From the NCBI GenBank assembly GCA_040905025.1, contig JBBDSJ010000098.1, forward strand, positions 1 to 25,975: 25,975 nucleotides of DNA. Reading direction: 5' to 3'. How positions within the stretch are numbered: the stretch's first letter is position 1; each line of letters opens with the position of its first letter. Positions 1 to 7,164 of the stretch are shown piece after piece. This stretch comes from JBBDSJ01 sp040905025. Its GTDB lineage: Bacteria; Pseudomonadota; Gammaproteobacteria; Methylohalomonadales; Methylohalomonadaceae. Made by a program: the position numbers and the translations under genes. Below the pieces are notes generated by a model that saw nothing but the letters and a program-made list of their open reading frames with translations, was not told where the DNA came from and made no database searches.

Positions 1-55
1 CTCAAAATCCGGTTCTGGCAACAGAGTGCGAGTTCGACTCTCGCTCCCGGCACCA
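1..55 (+). tRNA. tRNA-Leu(CAA), 3' part only
   Basis: The window opens at the first base of the anticodon loop. Loop CTCAAAA (1-7) puts the CAA anticodon at 3-5, followed by the 3' anticodon stem TCCGG. A long variable arm (TCTG/CAGA stem with GCAA loop, 14-25) marks a class II tRNA. The T arm is GCGAG-TTCGACT-CTCGC (28-44). The acceptor 3' strand is TCCCGGC (45-51), then discriminator A and an encoded CCA (53-55). The 5' half lies outside the window. The accessory genes that follow make this a plausible island attachment site, but no second copy of the 3' end was found. Confidence 0.93.
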
Positions 56-160
56 ATACTAAGCAACTTTACAAGTATCTAATGTTGCCCAGGCTATACT
101 TCCGCACTGCTAAGACAACAACAAATGTCTTAGCTAACGCGAGACCCCTAATCTACCGTT

Positions 161-226
161 TGCTCAAAAATCCGATTTTTTGAGCAGTTATTCCGACACT
201 TGGTCAAAATTACGTAATTCTGAGCA
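161..226. repeat. Two related 26-bp palindromes, 40 bp apart
   Basis: The first palindrome (161-186) has perfect 10-bp arms, TGCTCAAAAA and TTTTTGAGCA, around a 6-nt centre. The second (201-226) is a diverged copy, about 20 of 26 bases identical, centred on the perfect 12-bp palindrome AATTACGTAATT (208-219). They lie between tRNA-Leu and the 3' end of the PIN-like gene. The first could act as a terminator for the tRNA, but two spaced copies also suit protein binding sites or mobile-element ends. The rest of 56-295 shows no gene. Confidence 0.6.
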
Positions 227-295
227 TATCCTGGCATTACAATAGCTTTCAAATATCAACTCAACAGCTATAGTGGTTACAAAATAGAAATTGTT

Positions 296-802
296 TCAGC
301 CAATCTCGTCGAGAATCTCGTCGAGAAACTCGTCAAGAACTCGCTGATTAATATGCCCCGAATTTATTTGATGAATTGCGATAGCCACTCGTTTAGCCTT
401 AGCTTTTGATATGTGTCCACTCCCAACCAAATCTATCATGAGGCGAAGTCCCCGACGGCAAGCAATGTCATTTTCCCTGCAGGTGCGGATTAGCGCTTTA
501 TCGTTGGTAACACATACCCATCCGTTTCTCTCACATTGCAAGTAGCAAAGCCAATCTTCCGGGCTCATTGCGCCACCTTTTCCGCCTGCCGTCAGTATCA
601 ATTCAGTATCGGTTTCTATGACTTTAATACCGTGATGTCTGCATAAAGTTTTCGACAATCCGTCGACCGTTACAAGTATTTCCTGCAATACATACACCGG
701 TGCAGTATATCTGGCGACCAGGCCGAGGATTGAAAAATCCGACTTGATGTAATCAATCAGGACATCAGCATCGGCAAGCAGTATCGTCCCTGACTTCGGC
801 AT
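296..802 (-). CDS. PIN-like domain protein (probable toxin/effector partner of the adjacent ImmA-type regulator)
   Basis: 168 aa. The N-terminus has a hydrophobic strand then acidic residues (LLADADVLIDY, D11/D13). Further acidic residues follow in PIN order: E41 (VLQEIL), D83 (SPEDW) and D101 after a VTN strand (TNDKAL). This matches a PIN-type ribonuclease fold. Other recognisable features are limited. The start ATG lies 3 nt after the stop of the upstream XRE/ImmA gene, so translation is probably coupled. The pairing resembles toxin-antitoxin-like modules in which a regulator with an ImmA/IrrE domain precedes a PIN protein. Activity as a toxin is inferred. The last residues (LDEFLDEILDEI) are encoded by a 12-bp tandem repeat at 302-337, so C-terminal length may vary by four-residue steps. 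Confidence 0.72.
   Translation of the reverse strand: MPKSGTILLADADVLIDYIKSDFSILGLVARYTAPVYVLQEILVTVDGLSKTLCRHHGIKVIETDTELILTAGGKGGAMSPEDWLCYLQCERNGWVCVTNDKALIRTCRENDIACRRGLRLMIDLVGSGHISKAKAKRVAIAIHQINSGHINQRVLDEFLDEILDEIG
302..337. repeat. 12-bp tandem repeat inside the PIN-like gene
   Basis: Two identical copies of AATCTCGTCGAG (302-313, 314-325) are followed by a third copy with two changes (326-337). The 12-bp unit keeps the reading frame and encodes an LDE(F/I)-type repeat at the protein C-terminus. Confidence 0.8.
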
Positions 803-805
803 GAT

Positions 806-1939
806 TTAACCAGCCCATGAAGCTGCGAGTTCTCGCATATCATCACGAGAAATTCTCAGCAATTCTGCGGCACGGCCCATTGATACCGCGCCTCGATCGA
901 AGGCAATCCGCACCAGTCTGTGCAATCGATCCTGCAAAAAATCACTTTCAGACAGTCCATCCGGTTCCCCCGCGCGAGGCCATTGGAAACGAAACTCGCC
1001 TGCCTCTAGCCGGTCAGGTTCATCAATTTTTTTCAGAGTCTTACCAAAGCGCATACGATGCTGGACCTGAAATACTTTCCAAACTGATTCATCTTCATTG
1101 CCAGATGCTTTTAGCCTGTACAGGACAGTCTTGTAGCTCACACGGTAAATACGCTTTACCTTGAGTACACGTTGCAGGAATGGCAAACCATAAGTTTGTT
1201 GCCATTCTTCATCAAAGCCGGCCTCAGGCATGAGAAAATTGCTGGCAAAAAGGTCAGCTTCGCGTTCTTCCTGTTCTGCCTCCTCCGCCTTGCGGCAATC
1301 GAAAGCTTCTTTATGCAGCAGAATATGCCCCAATTCATGCGCGGCAGTAAAAATCCAGCGCTCAACAGAAATTCTATCCCAGGTATTTACAACAACCGCC
1401 GGTCCGCCATCATTGGGACCAACACTAAGGCCAAAAAAGGCATCAGTGGCCTTTTTCAGCAACAGCACTTTCACACCGTTATCCTCAAGCAAGCCACAGA
1501 TGTCGCGTACCGGCTCTTTCTCACCCAGACCGAGCTTGGCACGCGCTTTTTGCGCAAGCACCACGGGATCGGTGTACTGGCCTACCAGCGATAACAGCTT
1601 GAAGGTTTCCTTATCATCAAGCTCGGATTCAAGCCAACGGTATGCAGCCAGCCAGGCAGAAACCTCGGCGAGAATCTGCTCGCGATTATTAACACGTTTA
1701 TCAGCACGAAACCGGACATTGGGTACCACATCAACAGCGGTAACCAAATCACGCAAACTTGCATTCAAGGCTTTGGCAAGATCAGTGAGGGTTTTTGAAC
1801 GCGGCACAACCGCACCACGCTCAATTTTGCTGAGTGAGACACGCGAGATTTTCGCTGCTTGCGCCAATTCCTCCTGACTCATGCCGCGATCCGCCCTCAG
1901 GCGGGCCAAATTGGCGGCAATGACGCTATGGGTAGACAT
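806..1939 (-). CDS. XRE-family regulator with ImmA/IrrE-type metallopeptidase domain
   Basis: 377 aa. Residues about 6-60 form an XRE helix-turn-helix (LARLRADRGMSQEELAQAAK). A helical linker follows. The central part is a zinc-peptidase domain with HEXXH in AHELGHILLH (H201, E202, H205) and a downstream acidic segment (EREADLFASNFLMP) typical of ImmA/IrrE proteins. In that family the peptidase cleaves a repressor or acts as a DNA-damage or phage-linked switch; here repressor and peptidase are one chain. The start at 1939 is preferred over an in-frame ATG seven codons upstream because AGGAG (1946-1950) sits 6 nt before it. It heads a two-gene leftward operon with the PIN-like gene. Its promoter shares a -35 element with the divergent conjugation operon, so autoregulation and control of both sides are plausible. 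Confidence 0.88.
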   Translation of the reverse strand: MSTHSVIAANLARLRADRGMSQEELAQAAKISRVSLSKIERGAVVPRSKTLTDLAKALNASLRDLVTAVDVVPNVRFRADKRVNNREQILAEVSAWLAAYRWLESELDDKETFKLLSLVGQYTDPVVLAQKARAKLGLGEKEPVRDICGLLEDNGVKVLLLKKATDAFFGLSVGPNDGGPAVVVNTWDRISVERWIFTAAHELGHILLHKEAFDCRKAEEAEQEEREADLFASNFLMPEAGFDEEWQQTYGLPFLQRVLKVKRIYRVSYKTVLYRLKASGNEDESVWKVFQVQHRMRFGKTLKKIDEPDRLEAGEFRFQWPRAGEPDGLSESDFLQDRLHRLVRIAFDRGAVSMGRAAELLRISRDDMRELAASWAG

Positions 1940-2049
1940 TTTTTTCTCCTCGATGGGCAATCAGCTACGGAGGCATGGATGTCGCAGCCTAAGCCATAAA
2001 TTAATTTAATTATAAATATCAATAATTTAAATACTACAATTTCATTAAA

Positions 2050-2078
2050 AGTATAGTCATAAGTTATCATCTTGACAA
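2050..2078 (-). promoter_or_regulatory. Sigma-70-type promoter for the XRE/ImmA-PIN operon
   Basis: On the minus strand TTGTCA (2073-2078) is followed after exactly 17 nt by TATACT (2050-2055). Each hexamer is 5 of 6 to consensus. The inferred transcript starts near 2043 and leaves a leader of about 100 nt before the start codon. The -35 falls in the palindrome CTTGACAAG (2071-2079). Confidence 0.62.
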
Positions 2079-2100
2079 GTTTTGTTTTTTTGTATACTAT
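2072..2100 (+). promoter_or_regulatory. Sigma-70-type promoter for the conjugation operon
   Basis: A perfect TTGACA (2072-2077) is followed by TATACT (2093-2098) at a short 15-nt spacing, or by TACTAT (2095-2100) at 17 nt. The -35 overlaps that of the leftward promoter, so both cannot be occupied at once. A leader of about 115 nt precedes the first gene, with no obvious gene or riboswitch in it. Confidence 0.55.
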
Positions 2101-2223
2101 TTAATCATCAAAACTCTCGCTGTAATACGCTGCACTTCAGAATCTGCGGTAACCCGCCTGTAACCAGCCTCTCAGCTTAAGTTTGAACTGACATTTCAAT
2201 TAATCTTTTTTGAGGAATTTATC

Positions 2224-2367
2224 ATGAGCAAAAGAAATCCGCCGGGACGTCCTGATGTTCCCAAAGGCCCACCAAGCGAAACGCCCGGCAAGGGTCAACC
2301 TCCCGATCCGCCACGGCCCGGACCACACGAGCCACCTCGGCCACCCAAAGACCGTCCGGTAGGCTGA
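2224..2367 (+). CDS. 47-aa proline-rich protein with C-terminal glycine, first gene of the E2-E1/JAB operon
   Basis: ATG at 2224 follows a strong Shine-Dalgarno GAGGA (2212-2216) at 7-nt spacing, with a promoter further upstream. The product is 47 aa with 18 prolines, many charged residues (four lysines), no predicted fold and no hydrophobic core. It ends KDRPVG with a free C-terminal glycine. The stop is 8 nt before the E2-E1 gene, so the two are co-transcribed. No beta-grasp ubiquitin-like fold is visible. Since E1 enzymes adenylate C-terminal glycines, this peptide may be the tag or substrate of the system; that is inference. Alternatives are a regulatory leader peptide or an adaptor. I do not recognise the family. 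Confidence 0.72.
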   Translation: MSKRNPPGRPDVPKGPPSETPGKGQPPDPPRPGPHEPPRPPKDRPVG

Positions 2368-2375
2368 GCATAACC

Positions 2376-4046
2376 ATGGAATGTTGGTGGCAGCGATATC
2401 CTGAGAAGCTCAGGGAAGAGCTGGAGGCGCTTGAACGGGCGGGCATCGAGTACACCATACGTCTACAGGACGAAGCGACGGGCCGCATGGTCATCGACCT
2501 GCGTTATTCCAGCAGCGGTGAGCAGGTGAATCTGGAGGCGCTATATCCAATCGAATACCCCTGTTTCCCGGTACTGGTCAATGCAGACGGACTTAAGCTT
2601 CCACGCCATCAAAACCCGGTTAATAAAAACCTCTGCCTGTTGGGAAACCCGACCGGCGACTGGCGAGTTACTGAGACCTTAGCAGGCTTGCTGGAAACAC
2701 AATTCCAGCGCCTAAGGGAAACAGCTGAACAGCCCGATAGCGATATAGCCAGCCGAAGCGAAACACATCAAGGGGAACCCTGGAGTGAATATGCATCCTA
2801 TCCAGAGGGGGCGCAGATAATTGCCGGCGATCTACAGGTGCCTGAAGACCGAAATAAAGGAAACCTTGGCTGGCGCTGGGAAACACAAAACCTTAGAGGC
2901 GCTTTGATGAGCATATCTGATGAGAAAAATATAACGATTGCCAATACCGAGCCATGGATCAAGCGTAAATATGCAAATTGCAGTTCATTACAAGGCAAGT
3001 GGATTCGAACTAATCAGCCTCCATGTATTGAATCAGCACAAGCGCATTTTGAATCGGTTCATCCGGAAACAAAAGGTCAAAAAAACCCGGTTAAAAACGG
3101 CCAGCCAAATCTCGCGGCGACTTTATTCCCGGAGGAAACAGCCTGGCGGCATCGTCAGGATGGCTGGATATTCAGCGTAGCGGTTCCGAATAAAGAAAAA
3201 CGAAAAACAGACTATCATTTCCTGCGTCCGGCTCAGGCTGGCGGCGCGCTGTTTGCCAGAACTCCTGAATTACACCCGCTCAGAGATAAACATGTACTGG
3301 TTGTCGGCCTGGGCATGCTCGGCGGGGCTGCAGCATTACAACTTGCGAAGGCTGGCATCGGCAAGCTAACGCTATGTGACGGCGATTTCGTCGAATTAGG
3401 CACTATTTCGCGCTGGGCCCTCGGCTGGTCTGCATCAAGCAGATCCAAGGCACTGTTTTTGCAAAACTACATACAGGCTGAATACCCTTATGTTCATGCG
3501 AAACCCATCAACTATCGAATAGGTGATCCGTCAGCCCATGCAAATGATCAGCGAAGAAAGCTTGACGAAGCAATAGAAGCAGCCGATTTGGTATTCGATG
3601 CAACAGCTGATTTTACCGTCAGCAACTATCTGCGTCTGGAATGTCTGCATCGTGGCAAAACTCACCTGTGGGCTGAAACAAGTCCTGGCTGCTGGGGCGG
3701 AGTTGTTGGTCGCTATCTACCCGGAAAATCGGGTTGCTGGTCCTGCATGAAAAATTATCAAAAAAATGGGCAAATTCCTGTGCCGGACTCTATGCCGGGC
3801 GAGGATATTCAGCCAGCAGGTTGCCGCACTCCAACTACGACAGGCACAGCCTTCGATTCGGATGTTATCGTACTGGAAGCGGTGCGAATGGCGGCAAGTA
3901 TTCTTTCAGCAGGTCATGAAAACGCATATCCGAAAATGAACTGGGATGTTGGAGTCGTTCGACTACGGCAGGCGGACGGGACGTTACAACCGGTTTCATG
4001 GGAAACCTTTCCGCTTGTACCTCATCCTGAATGCAATCATGGCTAG
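2376..4046 (+). CDS. Fused E2-E1 ubiquitin-like conjugation enzyme
   Basis: 556 aa. Residues about 1-115 resemble a prokaryotic E2 (UBC-like) domain, with YP-rich strands and a likely catalytic Cys87 in NKNLCLLGN. A linker (about 116-290) includes a GWIFSV segment of the kind seen before E1 domains in Cap2-like fusions. Residues about 300-540 form a ThiF/E1 adenylation domain: HVLVVGLGMLG (306-316), LCDGDFVE (333-340), Arg346 and VFDAT (406-410). CxxC at 454/457 may be zinc ligands. Cys483 in GCRTPTTTG is the likely E1 catalytic cysteine. The architecture matches CBASS Cap2 and related bacterial systems, but no cyclase gene is adjacent. It lies between the proline-rich peptide gene (8-nt gap) and the JAB gene (8-nt overlap). 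It would adenylate and transfer a C-terminal glycine onto a target. Confidence 0.9.
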   Translation: MECWWQRYPEKLREELEALERAGIEYTIRLQDEATGRMVIDLRYSSSGEQVNLEALYPIEYPCFPVLVNADGLKLPRHQNPVNKNLCLLGNPTGDWRVTETLAGLLETQFQRLRETAEQPDSDIASRSETHQGEPWSEYASYPEGAQIIAGDLQVPEDRNKGNLGWRWETQNLRGALMSISDEKNITIANTEPWIKRKYANCSSLQGKWIRTNQPPCIESAQAHFESVHPETKGQKNPVKNGQPNLAATLFPEETAWRHRQDGWIFSVAVPNKEKRKTDYHFLRPAQAGGALFARTPELHPLRDKHVLVVGLGMLGGAAALQLAKAGIGKLTLCDGDFVELGTISRWALGWSASSRSKALFLQNYIQAEYPYVHAKPINYRIGDPSAHANDQRRKLDEAIEAADLVFDATADFTVSNYLRLECLHRGKTHLWAETSPGCWGGVVGRYLPGKSGCWSCMKNYQKNGQIPVPDSMPGEDIQPAGCRTPTTTGTAFDSDVIVLEAVRMAASILSAGHENAYPKMNWDVGVVRLRQADGTLQPVSWETFPLVPHPECNHG

Positions 4047-4539
4047 GCAAGTTGTTCTATGGATTCAGAATGCATTATATAAAGAACTTCTTTTTCAGGC
4101 AGATAAATACTATCCTGATGAAACTGGCGGCATTCTCATGGGATATTGGAATGAGGCCCAAACTGAAATTGTTCTAAAGCACATCATTGGCCCGGGGCCA
4201 AAAGCCATACATGAATTACATCGATTCGAGCCGGATACGGAGTACCATATCGGAGAAATTGCGCGAATCTATGAAGAATCAGCGCAATTATTCAGCTATC
4301 TGGGAGACTGGCATACCCACCCTGATGCCACTGCCATGTTGTCCCGGCTAGACAAGCGGACACTTTGTAAAATTGCAACGCATCCCCCATCAAGAACGCC
4401 CGAACCTATCATGTTGATCATCGGCGGTGATCATGAATCACCCCAGCTGAAAATTCATATATTGATGTGGCGGAAATTTATTGGTTTGTCATTTCCTGGC
4501 TATCACGAATGCGTATTGCGTTTGTACGATGAATCATAA
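4039..4539 (+). CDS. JAB/JAMM-family metallopeptidase (Cap3-like deconjugase)
   Basis: 166 aa. The complete JAMM zinc motif is present: Glu28 in DETGGILMG, then His92-x-His94, seven residues, Ser102 and Asp105 (WHTHPDATAMLSRLD). In bacterial ubiquitin-like operons this family removes or processes the conjugated modifier. The ATG at 4039 overlaps the end of the E2-E1 gene by 8 nt, indicating coupling; an upstream in-frame ATG at 3946 would add residues encoded inside the E2-E1 gene and is less likely. Because the proline-rich peptide already ends in glycine, the peptidase is more likely to deconjugate than to mature a precursor, if that peptide is the modifier. The gene converges on the restriction-modification genes 20 bp away. 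Confidence 0.92.
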   Translation: MARQVVLWIQNALYKELLFQADKYYPDETGGILMGYWNEAQTEIVLKHIIGPGPKAIHELHRFEPDTEYHIGEIARIYEESAQLFSYLGDWHTHPDATAMLSRLDKRTLCKIATHPPSRTPEPIMLIIGGDHESPQLKIHILMWRKFIGLSFPGYHECVLRLYDES

Positions 4540-4559
4540 TAAATAATCAGTGATCCTGA

Positions 4560-7157
4560 CTATTCGCCCCAGATACGGGCAAGAGTAGCTTCAATCTTCT
4601 TTTCGAAGCGGGAAATCAACTCTTGATTGGCATGGACCAGTTTTTGCTCGGCTTCGATATCAGAAATCATCTCCTTTTGAATCTCAAGAGATGGTAGCGG
4701 GATATCATAATTTTCTATGACAGACCGCGGAACTCTCTGCAACCCTCCTGTCCCTGTCATTCTTGGAATAGCCCATGAACGGAAAGCGGGACATGAAACT
4801 GATATGTATATCCATTCAGAAAGCACATTTTCACCCGGTCTTAAGACATAAAACTCACTGGAACCAAAACCAATACCATTGTATAACCCAGCAGCAATGC
4901 CGGCCTTACCATTTTCGAAGCACGGCGTTACCTTGGCGATCAAAACATCTCCGTTCTTGAAGAAGGTGTAGCTTGCTGTAACCTCATCAAGGCGCTTGGT
5001 ATCCTTTGGCTCAAAATACATTTCATGCTCATTTATATTAGCCATTGGAACAAAAGACACCTCCGTGCAAGCATCCAAAGCATTGGTTTCTGACTTCCGT
5101 GGATTAATAACGCATACGTCGCGGATTGGTTTCAACGGCCAGTCAGGATGGATGGGTATATGCGGGCGGTAGTTATCGATGACGGCGCGGGCGCCGTCGA
5201 TGATTTTCTGATAGCCCTGAATTTCCGCCACGATTTCTTTCTGCACATCTAGCGGCGGCAAAGGAATTTTAAGAGATGCAAGAAAATTTCGGGTGACACC
5301 GCGCACACCAATTCCTTCAGCACTGCGTTCGACAATTGTAGAAATATACGGTGCAACCACATGAATATATTCCGAAGCTAGTCGGTTTTCATCCTTTGAA
5401 ACAAGGGCAGTAAGATCCTGATTTATTGCATACTCATCATCTGCAATAGCATATTTACCAACAGACACACGTGTAATAATGATTGTTGATCCGGCATTTG
5501 CAACTCGTGTGGATGTTTCATTAACCGCGCTTTCTGTAATTAACTCATATCCTACTATCCTGCCTCCCGAATCAATATGCTTAGAGGATATCCATTTTAT
5601 GGTGCCATTCTTCCAGTAAGAGTCCTTCTTTTTCGAAGGAGTTGATCCGCCGATCAGTTCACACAAATCTCCTAATGGAAGAAGAGGGAAAATTGTATTT
5701 TTTTGTGTTATCTCCCTATACCGCTCTCCACTCAGATTGTAATCACCATTGGCAACGATCTTCTCCTTGGGCACTACCAGTCCTAGTGTCGGTGACCAAC
5801 CCTCAGCCTTCCCTTTTCCGGTCAATGAACCTTGTACTGCTTCACCTGCATGCAGGCGGCGCATATATTCAGCAAACTCAGTCTGAACCTGTGGCAGATC
5901 GTTTTTATCAATCGGGCGGCGCTGGGCACCGAGGCCAAAACCATCATTCTCGATTTTAAAAAAAGCTATCGTGGAAGTTTTTTTCGAGAGTGATTTGTCC
6001 AGGATCAGAATTGAGGTTTTGACGCCGGAATACGGTTGGAACACACCGGCCGGCAATGAGATGACCGCGACGAGATAGTCCTCAATCAGCATTTTGCGTA
6101 ATTGTTTGTAAGCAGTCTGGCTCTGGAAGATCACGCCCTCTGGCACGATAATTCCGGCCCGACCGCCGGGTGTGAGATGCTCGGCCATGTAGTCCACAAA
6201 TAAAACTTCACTACGCTTGGACTGCACCGAAAAACGGTTATGCGGCTTGATGCCGCCGCGCGGTGACATGAAGGGCGGATTTGCCAGAATTACATCGGCG
6301 TATTCATTCCAGCGATCCTGTGAAGTCAGCGTATCGTATTCATACACATGCGGGTCACTGAAGCCATGCAGGTACATATTGACCAGTGACAGCCGCACCA
6401 TGTCAGGCGAAATATCATACCCCTTGAGATTACCGGCCAGCTTTTTACGCTCATCCGGCGTTAGCAAATCACCACGGGCAGGCGGGATCTTTGAAACATG
6501 CAACGCTTCTACTGCTACCGGCTGATCACGGCCATTGACCTCAATTCCTTCCGGCGAACTATTGGCGCGAAGTATGTGCTTATAGGCTGAAATCAGAAAT
6601 CCAGCCGTACCACAGGCAGGGTCAAGCACGGTTTCATGCTTTTTCGGGTCCAGCACCGCAACGATGAAATCAATAATATGGCGTGGTGTGCGGAACTGGC
6701 CAGCATCCCCCTGCGAACCGAGTACGGATAGAAGATACTCGAAAGCATCGCCGAGCCGTTCACTGTGATCATATTCAAACTCGTCTATGATTTTCAGGAA
6801 GCTTTTCAGTGTTTCCGGATCGCGATAGGGCAAGTAGGCATTCTTGAAAATATCGCGAAACAGCGGCGGGATACCGGGATTCTCCGGGATTTTGGTAATG
6901 GCCTCGGCATACAAATTAAGGGTTTCATGACCACCGAGACCGGAACGCATCAACTTGGCCCAGCCATAGCGGGCATACTTGCCAGCAAAAAATTTGCGTT
7001 TGCCACCAAATTCCTCACTTTCGGCATCAATGTCATCCATGAATTTATAAATCAGTGCAATGGTGATCTGCTCGACCTGGCTTTTCGGGTCCGGTACCTT
7101 GCCGACGAGAATATCGCGGGCAGTATCAATACGACGCTTGGTATTGGTATCCAGCAT
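4560..7157 (-). CDS. Type I restriction-modification: fused HsdM-HsdS (N6-adenine methyltransferase plus specificity subunit)
   Basis: 865 aa, against about 500-550 for HsdM alone. Residues 1-150 are an HsdM N-terminal helical domain. Methyltransferase motif I is DPACGTAGF (179-187) and motif IV NPPF (293-296). About 35 extra residues lie between motif I and the following GYDIS segment. The chain continues as an HsdS-like part: target-recognition domain 1 (about 491-640, ending PLPPLDVQKEIVAEI), a spacer helix (640-665), target-recognition domain 2 (about 675-835, ending PLPSLEIQKEMISDI) and a terminal helix. Both TRDs carry the usual 'IPLPpL..Qkei' end, so recognition should be bipartite. 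It follows hsdR by 7 nt in a leftward operon. Modification protects host DNA from the adjacent nuclease. Confidence 0.95.
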   Translation of the reverse strand: MLDTNTKRRIDTARDILVGKVPDPKSQVEQITIALIYKFMDDIDAESEEFGGKRKFFAGKYARYGWAKLMRSGLGGHETLNLYAEAITKIPENPGIPPLFRDIFKNAYLPYRDPETLKSFLKIIDEFEYDHSERLGDAFEYLLSVLGSQGDAGQFRTPRHIIDFIVAVLDPKKHETVLDPACGTAGFLISAYKHILRANSSPEGIEVNGRDQPVAVEALHVSKIPPARGDLLTPDERKKLAGNLKGYDISPDMVRLSLVNMYLHGFSDPHVYEYDTLTSQDRWNEYADVILANPPFMSPRGGIKPHNRFSVQSKRSEVLFVDYMAEHLTPGGRAGIIVPEGVIFQSQTAYKQLRKMLIEDYLVAVISLPAGVFQPYSGVKTSILILDKSLSKKTSTIAFFKIENDGFGLGAQRRPIDKNDLPQVQTEFAEYMRRLHAGEAVQGSLTGKGKAEGWSPTLGLVVPKEKIVANGDYNLSGERYREITQKNTIFPLLPLGDLCELIGGSTPSKKKDSYWKNGTIKWISSKHIDSGGRIVGYELITESAVNETSTRVANAGSTIIITRVSVGKYAIADDEYAINQDLTALVSKDENRLASEYIHVVAPYISTIVERSAEGIGVRGVTRNFLASLKIPLPPLDVQKEIVAEIQGYQKIIDGARAVIDNYRPHIPIHPDWPLKPIRDVCVINPRKSETNALDACTEVSFVPMANINEHEMYFEPKDTKRLDEVTASYTFFKNGDVLIAKVTPCFENGKAGIAAGLYNGIGFGSSEFYVLRPGENVLSEWIYISVSCPAFRSWAIPRMTGTGGLQRVPRSVIENYDIPLPSLEIQKEMISDIEAEQKLVHANQELISRFEKKIEATLARIWGE

Positions 7158-7164
7158 GACTTGC

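Noticed and set aside
1230..1877. 215-codon open frame on the plus strand
   Set aside because: It lies wholly antisense to the XRE/ImmA gene, has serine-rich low-information sequence and no recognisable domain.
2222..2494. Leftward open frame over the proline-rich gene
   Set aside because: The rightward 47-aa gene has a promoter, a strong ribosome binding site and operon context; the antisense frame has none.
2224..4539. Classification as CBASS
   Set aside because: The E2-E1 and JAB genes resemble Cap2/Cap3, but there is no CD-NTase and no CBASS effector on either side.
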